From Algibacter lectus (GTDB taxonomy: Bacteria > Bacteroidota > Bacteroidia > Flavobacteriales > Flavobacteriaceae), in the NCBI RefSeq assembly GCF_900112395.1, contig NZ_FOLN01000004.1, forward strand, positions 292,441-356,440: 64,000 nt of DNA, given 5' to 3'. A program made the position numbers and the translations under genes. Numbering within the stretch: the first letter of the stretch is position 1; each line of letters opens with the position of its first letter. Below are positions 1 to 8,109 of this stretch, piece after piece. The notes below the pieces were generated by a model. That model made no database searches, was not told the DNA's origin, and saw only the letters and a program-made list of their open reading frames with translations.

Positions 1-132
1 CTTATAATCGGCATGAGAAAAGTTAATTCTAAATACATTAACACCTTCCTCAAGCATGCCTTTTAATACTTCTTTTGTGCTTGTAGCTGGTCCTAGAGTT
101 GCTACTATTTTGGTTTTTTTTCTTGTTGCCAT
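1..132 (-). CDS. pyk: Pyruvate kinase, N-terminal part (cut by window edge)
   Basis: The 44 visible residues begin MATRKKTKIVATLGPAT and continue to GVNVFRINFSHADYK. This is the characteristic first strand and first substrate-binding segment of pyruvate kinase (KTKIVATLGPA...MNVFRINFSH), the last enzyme of glycolysis (PEP + ADP to pyruvate + ATP). The Arg in FRINFSH and the following Asn-Ser are conserved active-site residues of the family. The start ATG overlaps the stop of the upstream IPExxxVDY gene by one base (TAATG), so the two are very likely co-transcribed and translationally coupled. The rest of the gene lies left of base 1. Confidence 0.93.
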   Translation of the reverse strand, partial: MATRKKTKIVATLGPATSTKEVLKGMLEEGVNVFRINFSHADYK

Positions 133-617
133 TAGCTAAAAATTAAATTGTCTTTTGATTTTAATTGAAATGTATCAATACTATAAGCTGTTGCAATTTG
201 AGGAATTTCCAATATAGTGTCTAAAATATATTTTTCTTTACTCGAACTGAACTCGTTTTCTATTTTCAAAAAGTAGTTAACACGCTTATATTCTGGTATT
301 AAATGAGTTGTTTTTGTTATTTTTTCTTGATTTTCAAATAAAGACCCAAAACTAATTTCTTGTAAACTCTCTGTTTTACAAGTATTAGAAACTAAACTCC
401 AAGTAGTTAGTTGCTTTTCATCTTCCCATTCAAATATAGAATAGTTAGATTTTCCCTTGTTAAAATCTAAATCTTTAGATCTCCTAGCAAGCTTGATCTT
501 TAAATGTTTATTAAGAAGAAAGGCCAATCTGTAGTCCTCAAGTGTACAATGCATTGCTACTAATGTGTATGCCACATCGTCAAAAACATCATCAAGCATC
601 AGTTTATGAACAGCCAT
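132..617 (-). CDS. IPExxxVDY family protein
   Basis: This is a 161-aa soluble protein without signal peptide or membrane segment. It contains I-P-E-Y-K-R-V-N-Y at about residues 107-115, the signature of the Bacteroidota-specific IPExxxVDY family (here VNY instead of VDY). The biochemical function of the family is not known. Its position between rnc (upstream) and pyk (overlapping downstream) is an arrangement I associate with other Flavobacteriia. The conserved linkage suggests co-expression with central metabolism, but this gives no mechanism. Confidence 0.85.
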   Translation of the reverse strand: MAVHKLMLDDVFDDVAYTLVAMHCTLEDYRLAFLLNKHLKIKLARRSKDLDFNKGKSNYSIFEWEDEKQLTTWSLVSNTCKTESLQEISFGSLFENQEKITKTTHLIPEYKRVNYFLKIENEFSSSKEKYILDTILEIPQIATAYSIDTFQLKSKDNLIFS

Positions 618-746
618 AACTTCCTATTATTATTTGTAAATATAGTATTTATAACAATTACTAAATACATGTTTTAACGAATCTTAATAAGAATCGATAC
701 TAAAACGTTATAGTTAATTGTTTTTTTCAGTTAAGCTGAAGTTTCG

Positions 747-1487
747 CTAAACTGATTTTGAAATTTTACTCTGAAACACAAAAAAAGCACGTTTAGAAGC
801 TTTCTCTTCTGCTTTTTTCTTTGAAGTCCCTCGTGCTTTCGCAACGACTTTATCGTCTATAGATAGTTTTACCGAGAAATGCCTAACATCGTCATTTCCT
901 GTATCTTCATAAACATTATACCCAAAAGTTTTCTTTTCTTTTTGGCACCACTCTATCAGTAAACTTTTATAGCTTATTACTTTCCCTTCTAAGGTTGCAA
1001 TATCTACATAAGGTAGAATAACTCGAGTGTAGATAAACTTTTCACAATACTTATAGCCTCTATCTAAAAAAATAGCGCCTACTAAAGCTTCAAATAAGTT
1101 ACCATGAATATTATCGCCAAATTGGCCTTTAGGTATTTTACTTTCAACTAAAGTAATTAACCCTAAATCTTTACCCAACTCATTTAAATGCTCTCTACTT
1201 ACAATTTTAGAGCGCATTTTGGTTAAATATCCTTCATCACCACTTGGAACTTCAAGATATAAATGAGATGCTATAACAGCACTTAGCATAGCGTCTCCCA
1301 GAAATTCTAATCGTTCATAATTAATAGCATTGCCTTCGCTATCTTTTATGTTCATAGAACGGTGGGTAAAAGCCTTTCTAAAATATTTTATATCCTTAGG
1401 TTTAAAACCAAGGATTTGATTTATTTCCATAAAAAAATTCCCGCTGCGTTTAAAACGGGAATTTAATATGTTACGAATGTATTTCAT
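747..1487 (-). CDS. rnc: Ribonuclease III
   Basis: A 246-aa double-stranded-RNA endonuclease that matures rRNA and cuts structured mRNAs in the cytoplasm. The RNase III signature ERLEFLGDAML is at about residues 58-68, with the catalytic Glu/Asp cluster. The second acidic segment, LFEALVGAIFLD, follows at about 131-142. A C-terminal double-stranded RNA-binding domain follows, ending in the basic GTSKKKAEEKASKRA helix. The ~20-residue N-terminal extension before MEINQILGF is usual in Flavobacteriia. The start lies 7 bp after the fabF stop, so it belongs to the acpP-fabF-rnc operon, a linkage also common outside this phylum. Confidence 0.96.
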   Translation of the reverse strand: MKYIRNILNSRFKRSGNFFMEINQILGFKPKDIKYFRKAFTHRSMNIKDSEGNAINYERLEFLGDAMLSAVIASHLYLEVPSGDEGYLTKMRSKIVSREHLNELGKDLGLITLVESKIPKGQFGDNIHGNLFEALVGAIFLDRGYKYCEKFIYTRVILPYVDIATLEGKVISYKSLLIEWCQKEKKTFGYNVYEDTGNDDVRHFSVKLSIDDKVVAKARGTSKKKAEEKASKRAFFVFQSKISKSV

Positions 1488-1494
1488 TCGGGAT

Positions 1495-2745
1495 TTAATC
1501 TAATTTTTTGAATACTACACAGGCGTTGTGACCGCCAAATCCAAATGTATTACTCATTCCTACTTTTATGTCCCGCTTTTGTGCCTTGTTTAAGGTTAAA
1601 TTTAATTCAGGATCTATACTTTCGTCTACAGTAGTATGGTTAATGGTTGGAGGTATAACTCCGTTTTCCATTGCCAAAATAACCGAAATTGCTTCAATAG
1701 CACCTGCTGCACCTAATAAGTGCCCAGTCATAGATTTTGTTGAATTAATATTTATGTTTTTAGCGTGACTTCCAAAGATCTCTGAAATTGCTTTTAATTC
1801 TGCAACATCACCTAAAGGCGTAGATGTACCATGAGTATTAATATGGTCTATATCTTCCGGTTTAAGTCCTGCATTTTGCAAGCAATTTTTCATAACCGCT
1901 ACAACACCAATACCATCAGGATGTGGCGCCGTCATGTGGTAAGCATCAGAAGATAAACCTCCTCCAACAAATTCCGCATAAATTTTTGCGCCTCTAGCTT
2001 TTGCATGCTCATATTCTTCTAGAATCAGTGCGCCAGCACCTTCTCCCAAAACAAAACCATCACGCGTTCCATCAAATGGACGTGAGGCTGTTTCTGGACT
2101 TTCATTTCTAGTCGATAGTGCGTGCATAGCGTTAAACCCGCCCATACCTGCAATAGTAACTGCTGCTTCACTTCCGCCTGTAACAACCACATCACAATGC
2201 CCTAAACGAATAATGTTTAAAGCATCAAACATAGCGTTAGCCGAAGATGCACATGCCGAAACCGTTGTATAGTTTGGCCCCATAAAACCATGTTTTATAG
2301 AGATGTTTCCTGGTGCAATATCAGCAATCATTTTAGGAATAAAGAAAGGGTTAAAACGTGGCGTTCCATCTCCAGCAGCAAAGTTTAATACTTCGTTCTG
2401 GAAGGTTTCCAATCCACCGATGCCTGCTCCCCATATAACGCCTACTCTTAATTTGTCAACTTCATCTAGATTCAATTTAGCATCTTCAATGGCTTCATCT
2501 GCAGCTACCATAGCGTATTGTGCAAATCGATCCATTTTTCGAGCTTCCTTTCTATCAAAAAAATCTGTTGCGTTAAAGTTTTTCAATTCGCAAGCGAACT
2601 TTGTTTTAAACTTTTCGGCGTCATAATATGTTATAGGCGCAGCACCACTTTTACCACTAATTAAACCTTCCCAAAATTCGTCTTTGGTATTGCCAATTGG
2701 TGTTAAAGCCCCTAATCCTGTGACTACAACTCGCTTTAATTCCAT
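1495..2745 (-). CDS. fabF: 3-oxoacyl-[acyl-carrier-protein] synthase II
   Basis: A 416-aa condensing enzyme that elongates acyl-ACP with malonyl-ACP in type II fatty acid synthesis. The nucleophile Cys165 lies in VSACASSANAMF. The two catalytic His residues are in HGTSTPLGD (about 305) and GHLLGAAGA (about 342). The N-terminus RVVVTGLGALTPIGN and the C-terminal NTFGFGGHNA loop are also diagnostic, and the length is normal. The gene lies 12 bp downstream of acpP, whose product is its carrier substrate, and is followed by rnc. Confidence 0.97.
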   Translation of the reverse strand: MELKRVVVTGLGALTPIGNTKDEFWEGLISGKSGAAPITYYDAEKFKTKFACELKNFNATDFFDRKEARKMDRFAQYAMVAADEAIEDAKLNLDEVDKLRVGVIWGAGIGGLETFQNEVLNFAAGDGTPRFNPFFIPKMIADIAPGNISIKHGFMGPNYTTVSACASSANAMFDALNIIRLGHCDVVVTGGSEAAVTIAGMGGFNAMHALSTRNESPETASRPFDGTRDGFVLGEGAGALILEEYEHAKARGAKIYAEFVGGGLSSDAYHMTAPHPDGIGVVAVMKNCLQNAGLKPEDIDHINTHGTSTPLGDVAELKAISEIFGSHAKNININSTKSMTGHLLGAAGAIEAISVILAMENGVIPPTINHTTVDESIDPELNLTLNKAQKRDIKVGMSNTFGFGGHNACVVFKKLD

Positions 2746-2757
2746 AAAATATTTTGC

Positions 2758-2991
2758 TTATTTTGCTGCTTCGATGTATGATATAGCTTGACCTACTGTT
2801 GCAATGTTTTCAGCTTGATCATCTGGAATTTGGATATCGAATTCTTTTTCGAATTCCATTATTAATTCCACAGTGTCTAAAGAGTCTGCTCCTAAATCGT
2901 TTGTGAAGCTAGCTTCAGTTACAACTTCATTCTCGTCTACTCCTAATTTATCAACGATAATAGCTTTTACTCTTGATGCAATGTCTGACAT
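2758..2991 (-). CDS. acpP: Acyl carrier protein
   Basis: A 77-aa acidic protein of normal length. It carries the phosphopantetheine attachment site [10 protein letters not shown], with Ser37 as the modified residue. It shuttles growing acyl chains between fatty-acid synthase enzymes in the cytoplasm. It is the first gene of the acpP-fabF-rnc cluster and has its own TAnnTTTG promoter about 30 bp upstream of the ATG. Confidence 0.97.
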   Translation of the reverse strand: MSDIASRVKAIIVDKLGVDENEVVTEASFTNDLGADSLDTVELIMEFEKEFDIQIPDDQAENIATVGQAISYIEAAK

Positions 2992-3021
2992 AATTTTTAA
3001 TTTTAAGTTTTAATTAGTTGG

Positions 3022-3029
3022 CAAAAATA
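3022..3029 (-). promoter_or_regulatory. acpP promoter, -7 element
   Basis: On the minus strand the sequence reads TATTTTTG, an exact match to the Bacteroidota -7 consensus TAnnTTTG, about 30 bp before the acpP ATG. No clear TTG-type -33 box is seen at the usual spacing. It faces away from purN, so this intergenic region is a divergent promoter region. Confidence 0.5.
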
Positions 3030-3176
3030 AAAAACTTTATTTTTAAAACACACCTTTACCTTAAAAATGTGTGTGTAATTTACTAAAAATAGTTTTAAGT
3101 ATTTCTCTTTTACCTTCTAATTGTTAATATTTATTCTTTTTTTTGTTTGAATAATTATTAAACACATTGTCTGTAA

Positions 3177-3743
3177 ATGAAACGAATTGTAATTTTTGCG
3201 TCCGGGAGTGGTACTAATGCTGAAAATCTAATTAAGTTTTTTCACAACAGAGAAAATGCTTCTGTTATTCAAGTGTTAACTAACAATCCTCATGCCAAAG
3301 TTTTAGATCGTGCAAAAAAGCTAAAGGTTAGCGCACTTTCTTTTAACAAAATAGCAATATCTGAGACCGAAGACGTTTTAAACATATTAAAAGCCGCCAA
3401 ACCCGACCTAATTGTACTAGCAGGTTATTTATGGAAATTCCCAGACAATATATTAGCAGCCTTCCCTAATAAGGTAATTAACGTGCACCCAGCTTTACTG
3501 CCAAATTACGGAGGAAAAGGCATGTACGGCATGCACGTGCACAATGCTGTTATAGCTAATAAAGAGAAAGAAACTGGTATTACCATACATTATGTAAATG
3601 AACATTATGATGAAGGCGCTGTTATTTTTCAGGCAAAATGTAATATAACGGAAACCGACACAGCCAATGATGTTGCTGCAAAAATTCACCAATTAGAAAT
3701 GGAGCACTTTCCACAGGTTGTTAACGATATATTATCTAAATAA
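3177..3743 (+). CDS. purN: Phosphoribosylglycinamide formyltransferase
   Basis: A 188-aa enzyme of purine synthesis that transfers the formyl group of 10-formyl-THF to GAR, giving FGAR. The N-terminal phosphate-binding loop is FASGSGTNAENLI. The catalytic triad is visible as Asn102 and His104 in INVHPALLPNYGGKGMYG and Asp145 in HYDEGAVIF. Length and order are normal for PurN. It is divergent from acpP and is followed by an RNase H gene. Confidence 0.95.
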   Translation: MKRIVIFASGSGTNAENLIKFFHNRENASVIQVLTNNPHAKVLDRAKKLKVSALSFNKIAISETEDVLNILKAAKPDLIVLAGYLWKFPDNILAAFPNKVINVHPALLPNYGGKGMYGMHVHNAVIANKEKETGITIHYVNEHYDEGAVIFQAKCNITETDTANDVAAKIHQLEMEHFPQVVNDILSK

Positions 3744-3795
3744 CTTTAAAAACTCAATTTTAAACAATTACCACTTTCGTGAAAAATGCCAAAGT

Positions 3796-4434
3796 ATGTC
3801 GAAAAAAAAGAAATTTTACACCGTTTGGAAAGGTCATAAAACAGGGGTTTTCGAAAAATGGAATACTTGTAAAAAACAAATAACAGACTATCCCGGCGCA
3901 CAATATAAATCGTTCCCAACCTTAGAAGCCGCTCAAGAAGCTTTGGAAGGCAATTATTTTGATTACATTGGGAAAAGCAAAGCTTTTAAAAGCGAACTCT
4001 CGCACGAGCAACTAAAAAAAATAGGCAAACCAAACTATAACTCTATTTCGGTAGATGCTGCCTCTAGCGGAAACCCAGGTATTATGGAATACCGCGGTGT
4101 AGACACTAAAACAAAAAAGCAACTCTTTATACAAGGTCCTTTTCCGGAAGGCACCAATAATATAGGCGAATTTTTGGCCCTTGTTCACGGCTTGGCTATT
4201 CTTAAAAAAAATAATAGCGATCGTATTTTATATACCGATTCGCGAACAGCAATGAGTTGGGTGCGTAAAAAAACGTGCAACACTAAATTAGATCGTAATT
4301 CTAAAAACAAACCGGTTTTCGATTTGGTAGATCGCGCCGTAGACTGGCTTAAAAACAACAGTTACAACACCGTAATTGTAAAATGGGAAACGAAGGCTTG
4401 GGGAGAAATTCCAGCCGATTTTGGACGTAAGTAA
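3796..4434 (+). CDS. rnhA: Ribonuclease H with viroplasmin-like N-terminal domain
   Basis: A 212-aa protein that degrades the RNA strand of RNA-DNA hybrids. The N-terminus KKKFYTVWKGHKTGVFEKW is the caulimovirus viroplasmin-type hybrid-binding domain. The RNase H fold follows, with the acidic residues in SVDAASSGNPG, GEFLALVHGL, YTDSRTAMSW and ADFGRK. I chose the ATG at 3796 because the open frame upstream of it overlaps purN and encodes a poor 26-residue leader. MSKKKKFYTVW is the usual family start. Confidence 0.9.
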   Translation: MSKKKKFYTVWKGHKTGVFEKWNTCKKQITDYPGAQYKSFPTLEAAQEALEGNYFDYIGKSKAFKSELSHEQLKKIGKPNYNSISVDAASSGNPGIMEYRGVDTKTKKQLFIQGPFPEGTNNIGEFLALVHGLAILKKNNSDRILYTDSRTAMSWVRKKTCNTKLDRNSKNKPVFDLVDRAVDWLKNNSYNTVIVKWETKAWGEIPADFGRK

Positions 4435-4525
4435 AAGCAATTATTCTTCTTTTAAAACATTTATCTTAGCAATTTTCATTCAAATTGAACATTAAAAATA
4501 ATAAGGATTAAGCATATAAATAACC

Positions 4526-4533
4526 TATATTTG
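4526..4533 (+). promoter_or_regulatory. PfkB kinase promoter, -7 element
   Basis: TATATTTG is an exact TAnnTTTG match, 22 bp before the ATG of the PfkB-family kinase. I see no matching -33 TTG at 17-23 bp spacing. Confidence 0.45.
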
Positions 4534-4555
4534 CAGAAAATTATCAAGAACTTTC

Positions 4556-5482
4556 ATGGGTAAATTAGTAATAGTTGGTACAGTAGCTTATGATGCTATT
4601 GAAACACCATTCGGTAAAACCGATAAAATTTTAGGTGGAGCAGGTACTTATATCGGTCTTTCTGCATCTAATTTCGATGTAGACTCTGCCATTGTTTCTA
4701 TTGTTGGCGGCGATTTTGAACAAAAATATTTAGACTTACTTTCTAGTAAAAACATCGACATTTCAGGTATTGAAATCGTTAAAGAAGGTAAAACGTTTTT
4801 TTGGAGCGGAAAATATCATAACGATATGAATTCTCGCGATACCTTAATAACAGAGCTAAATACTTTAGAAGATTTTAACCCAGTTGTACCAGAAAATTAT
4901 AAAGATGCAGAAGTGGTTATGTTAGGAAACTTACATCCACTCGTCCAATCTAGTGTTTTAGATCAAATGACGGTTAAACCGAAATTAGTAGTTTTAGATA
5001 CTATGAATTTCTGGATGGATATCGCTTTAGAAGATTTAAAAAACGTTATAAAACGTATTGATGTGATTACCATAAATGATGAAGAAGCAAGACAATTAAC
5101 CGGCGAATACTCGCTAGTTGTTGCTGCGAAAAAAATTCATGAAATGGGACCAAAGTACGTTGTTATTAAAAAAGGAGAGCACGGCGCATTATTGTTCCAT
5201 AACGAACAAATGTTTTACGCACCAGCCTTACCTCTAGCAGAAGTTTTTGACCCAACTGGTGCAGGAGACACCTTTGCTGGTGGCTTTGCTGGCTATTTAG
5301 CAAAAACAGGCGATGTATCTTTCGAGAACATGAAAAACGCTGTAGTTTACGGTTCTGCTTTAGCATCCTTTTGTGTTGAAAAATTTGGCACCGAGCGCAT
5401 GGAGAATTTGTCGCACAGCGAAGTGCAACAACGACTGATGCAGTTTAAACACTTAACGCAATTTGAAATAGAATTAACATAA
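4556..5482 (+). CDS. PfkB-family carbohydrate/nucleoside kinase
   Basis: A 308-aa ribokinase-fold kinase. The N-terminal Gly-Gly region (KILGGAGTYIGLSAS, about 24-38) binds the sugar-type substrate. The PfkB signature 2, DPTGAGDTFAGG (about 232-243), carries the catalytic base Asp238 and the anion hole. The substrate cannot be read from sequence; ribose, adenosine and fructose-type substrates all occur in the family. It is followed by its own terminator and then by an amidophosphoribosyltransferase gene. A link to purine or ribose metabolism is plausible but inferred. Confidence 0.85.
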   Translation: MGKLVIVGTVAYDAIETPFGKTDKILGGAGTYIGLSASNFDVDSAIVSIVGGDFEQKYLDLLSSKNIDISGIEIVKEGKTFFWSGKYHNDMNSRDTLITELNTLEDFNPVVPENYKDAEVVMLGNLHPLVQSSVLDQMTVKPKLVVLDTMNFWMDIALEDLKNVIKRIDVITINDEEARQLTGEYSLVVAAKKIHEMGPKYVVIKKGEHGALLFHNEQMFYAPALPLAEVFDPTGAGDTFAGGFAGYLAKTGDVSFENMKNAVVYGSALASFCVEKFGTERMENLSHSEVQQRLMQFKHLTQFEIELT

Positions 5483-5485
5483 ACT

Positions 5486-5513
5486 AACGCGCCCACAATT
5501 TGGGCGCGTTTTT
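5486..5513 (+). terminator. Intrinsic terminator after PfkB kinase
   Basis: A 10-bp perfect GC-rich stem (AACGCGCCCA / TGGGCGCGTT) with a 5-nt loop is followed by a T run, immediately after the stop codon. Confidence 0.85.
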
Positions 5514-5627
5514 AATTGAATATATTTTCTTGAGACCAAATCTCGAGACCACCATTAAAATATAATTCCTTTGGAAACCAAGGGGTTTAAAAAAAGAAAC
5601 ACCGCAAAGCATAAAATAATTTAGACT

Positions 5628-7526
5628 ATGAGTGATGCCCTAAAACACGAATGTGGAATAGCAGTTATTAGACTATTAAAACCGTTAGAATTTTACAAAG
5701 AAAAATACGGTAGCGCATTTTATGGCGTAAACAAAATGTATTTAATGATGGAGAAGCAGCACAATCGTGGTCAAGACGGTGCTGGTCTTGCAAGTATTAA
5801 ATTAGATACAAAACCTGGAGAACGTTACATTAGTAGAGTACGTTCTATAGCACAACAACCTATTCAGGATATTTTTGCACAAATTAACGACCGCGTTAAT
5901 AAAGAATTCAAAGAGCATCCAGAATATATGGATGATGTGGCTGCGCAAAAAAAGAACATTCCATACATTGGAGAAGTGTTACTTGGGCACGTACGATATG
6001 GAACTTTTGGAAAAAATAGTGTAGAGAGTGTACACCCATTTTTAAGACAAAATAACTGGATGCACCGTAACCTTATTATGGCTGGAAACTTTAACATGAC
6101 AAATGTTAAAGAACTATTTTCAAACTTAATTGAACTAGGGCAACATCCAAAAGAGTATACAGACACCATTACTATAATGGAAAAAATTGGTCATTTCCTT
6201 GACGATGCGGTTAGTAAAATATACCGTGATTTAAAGAAAGAAGGCTACAACAAACAACAAGCTTCTCCATTAATAGCCGAACGTTTAAAAGTTGGTAAAA
6301 TTTTAAAACGCGCTGCAAAAAACTGGGATGGTGGTTATGCTATGGCAGGCTTAATTGGTCATGGTGATGCTTTTGTTTTACGCGATCCTGCAGGAATTAG
6401 ACCAGCATACTATTATAAAGATGACGAAATTGTGGTGGTTGCATCAGAACGTCCGGTAATTCAAACTGTTTTCAATGTAAAATTTGAAGATGTTAAAGAA
6501 TTAGAACCAGGACAAGCTATTATCACTAAAAAATCTGGTGAAGTTAGATTAAAACAAATATTAGAACCTTTAGAACGTAAATCTTGTTCATTCGAGCGTA
6601 TTTACTTCTCAAGAGGAAGTGATGCAGAAATTTACCAAGAGCGTAAAATGCTTGGTAGATTACTTATGCCAAAAGTTTTAAAAGCTATCAATAACGATAC
6701 AAAAAACACGGTATTCTCTTTTATTCCAAACACAGCCGAAACTTCGTTTTTTGGTATGATTGAAACTGTAGAAGACTTTATTAACAAAAAGAAAACAGAA
6801 GCTATTCTAAACGGACAACGATCAATATCTGCTGAAGATGTTACCGAAATTTTATCGGAACGTGCTCGTGTAGAAAAAATAGCTATTAAAGATGTAAAAC
6901 TGAGAACGTTTATTACAGAAGATAGTAGTCGTGATGATTTAGTTGCACACGTTTACGATGTTACTTACGGCGTTATTAAACCTACAGATAACTTAGTAAT
7001 TATTGATGATAGTATTGTAAGAGGTACTACATTGAAGACAAGTATCTTAAAAATGCTTGATCGTTTAAATCCTAAAAAGATTATAGTTGTATCATCTGCA
7101 CCGCAAATTCGTTATCCAGATTGCTACGGAATCGATATGGCAAACTTAGAGAGCTTAGTTGCTTTTCAAGCAGCTTTAGCACTATTGAAAGAAAACAACA
7201 TGTATCATATTATTGATGATGTTTACAAAAAATGTATTGAGCAAACTGAATTAAAAGATAAACATGTACAAAACTTTGTAAAAGAAGTTTACGATCCGTT
7301 TACAGACGAGCAAATTTCAGATAAAATTTCAGAATTATTAAGCGATGAAACTATTAAAACTGAGGTTAAGGTTATTTTTCAAGGAGTTGATTGCTTACAC
7401 AAAGCTTGCCCAGAACATTTAGGTGATTGGTATTTTACAGGAAATTATCCAACTAACGGAGGAAATCGCGTTGTAAATCGTGCTTTCATCAATTTTTATG
7501 AAGGCAATAATGAACGTGCATATTAA
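5628..7526 (+). CDS. Amidophosphoribosyltransferase, long Bacteroidota form
   Basis: A 632-aa enzyme with an N-terminal class II glutamine amidotransferase domain and a C-terminal phosphoribosyltransferase domain. The expected reaction is PRPP + Gln to 5-phosphoribosylamine, the first step of purine synthesis. The amidotransferase nucleophile would be Cys9 (HECGIAVIR), preceded by eight residues rather than exposed at position 2. RGQDGAGLAS and GHVRYGTFG are typical Ntn-hydrolase segments. The PRPP loop IIDDSIVRGTT lies near residue 460. At 632 aa it exceeds the usual ~450-510 aa, with extra sequence between the domains and at the C-terminus. A shorter PurF may exist elsewhere, so I do not assign the symbol. 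Confidence 0.85.
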   Translation: MSDALKHECGIAVIRLLKPLEFYKEKYGSAFYGVNKMYLMMEKQHNRGQDGAGLASIKLDTKPGERYISRVRSIAQQPIQDIFAQINDRVNKEFKEHPEYMDDVAAQKKNIPYIGEVLLGHVRYGTFGKNSVESVHPFLRQNNWMHRNLIMAGNFNMTNVKELFSNLIELGQHPKEYTDTITIMEKIGHFLDDAVSKIYRDLKKEGYNKQQASPLIAERLKVGKILKRAAKNWDGGYAMAGLIGHGDAFVLRDPAGIRPAYYYKDDEIVVVASERPVIQTVFNVKFEDVKELEPGQAIITKKSGEVRLKQILEPLERKSCSFERIYFSRGSDAEIYQERKMLGRLLMPKVLKAINNDTKNTVFSFIPNTAETSFFGMIETVEDFINKKKTEAILNGQRSISAEDVTEILSERARVEKIAIKDVKLRTFITEDSSRDDLVAHVYDVTYGVIKPTDNLVIIDDSIVRGTTLKTSILKMLDRLNPKKIIVVSSAPQIRYPDCYGIDMANLESLVAFQAALALLKENNMYHIIDDVYKKCIEQTELKDKHVQNFVKEVYDPFTDEQISDKISELLSDETIKTEVKVIFQGVDCLHKACPEHLGDWYFTGNYPTNGGNRVVNRAFINFYEGNNERAY

Positions 7527-7561
7527 TTTTGAAATTGCTATTTTTCAGGGGTTTAATTAGT

Positions 7562-7598
7562 AAAAATGTATTTCATCTTAAAAAAATGTATTTCATCT
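7562..7598. repeat. Two 17-nt direct repeats, 20-bp period
   Basis: The 17-nt unit AAAAATGTATTTCATCT occurs at 7562-7578 and 7582-7598. It lies in the gap after the amidophosphoribosyltransferase and just upstream of the first small-RNA-like unit. The function is unknown. Confidence 0.6.
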
Positions 7599-7635
7599 AA
7601 AATATAACAACTTTAAAGTAAATACACATAAATTA

Positions 7636-7713
7636 GTCTCACCATAACATAAGTAGGTTAAGTTCATGGTAGATTTGGGGCAAAAAAAGGTGAACTTCTG
7701 TTCGCCTTTTTTT
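7636..7713 (+). ncRNA. Putative small RNA, copy 1
   Basis: This is the first of two near-identical units. A 46-nt block (7636-7681) is identical to 7844-7889. It runs directly into a GGTGAAC-TTCT-GTTCGCC hairpin with A/T-rich base and T run (7682-7713), an intrinsic terminator. Upstream, TAAATTAG (7629-7636) is a one-mismatch version of the TAnnTTTG promoter. Inside the block ACCAT (7641-7645) can pair with ATGGT (7666-7670). No conserved peptide is encoded: the frames of the two copies diverge after seven codons. It could alternatively be a 3'UTR-derived RNA of the upstream gene. Confidence 0.55.
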
Positions 7714-7836
7714 ATGCGCATTATTTTCATTTTTCTTTATTAAACAGCAATTAAACCCCACAAATAATCAAGACTCCGCTTAAACCAAGATATAAGTCGT
7801 TTAACTAAAAAATTTTAACAAACTGACTAACAAACA

Positions 7837-7844
7837 TATATTTG
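7837..7844 (+). promoter_or_regulatory. Promoter -7 element of small-RNA copy 2
   Basis: TATATTTG is an exact TAnnTTTG match placed so that transcription would start about 6-8 nt later, inside the conserved block. Copy 1 has the degenerate TAAATTAG at the same place. Confidence 0.5.
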
Positions 7845-7917
7845 TCTCACCATAACATAAGTAGGTTAAGTTCATGGTAGATTTGGGGCAAAAAGGTGAA
7901 CATCTGTTCACCTTTTT
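7844..7917 (+). ncRNA. Putative small RNA, copy 2
   Basis: This is the second copy of the unit, 208 bp downstream of the first. It has the same 46-nt block and then a perfect 12-bp hairpin (AAAAAGGTGAAC / GTTCACCTTTTT, 7890-7917) as terminator. Relative to copy 1, the paired base opposite the stem T changes from G to A, so pairing is kept. The 4-nt loop also differs (ATCT against TTCT). Such structure-preserving change argues for selection on the RNA. With the exact -7 box at 7837, the expected transcript is roughly 65-70 nt. I do not recognise the RNA family. Confidence 0.6.
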
Positions 7918-8057
7918 CATTTTATAACATTTCGTATTTCCTTAAACAGCTTTTCTTAATTAAGCCTCTCAATAATTCTCATTCATTCACCATAATTAAA
8001 CCACGTGATATCGTTATCGACATCAGTGCCTAATTAACTTTATTTATATAAATAAAA

Positions 8058-8093
8058 AAGCCGTTTCTGCTAAACAGAAACGGCTTTTAAAAT
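8058..8093 (-). terminator. sodA terminator
   Basis: A 14-bp perfect stem AAAAGCCGTTTCTG / CAGAAACGGCTTTT with a 5-nt loop. On the minus strand it lies just past the sodA stop and ends in a T run. The A/T flanks are symmetric, so it could also stop transcription from the left. Confidence 0.85.
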
Positions 8094-8109
8094 ATTTAAT
8101 GTTGTCTAC

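Noticed and set aside
730..758. Hairpin overlapping the rnc stop codon considered as a terminator
   Set aside because: On the rnc strand it is followed by A residues, not T, and the stem has a mismatch.
2303..2626. 107-aa open frame on the plus strand inside fabF
   Set aside because: It is antisense to an intact, highly conserved gene and its translation resembles no protein; a compositional shadow.
3718..3795. N-terminal extension of RNase H overlapping purN
   Set aside because: The leader has no family similarity, and the internal ATG at 3796 gives the normal start.
7874..7927. Short ORF starting MVDLGQK in sRNA copy 2 (and an equivalent in copy 1)
   Set aside because: Only the first seven codons agree; the A-run length differs by two bases, so the frames diverge and both run through the terminator hairpin.
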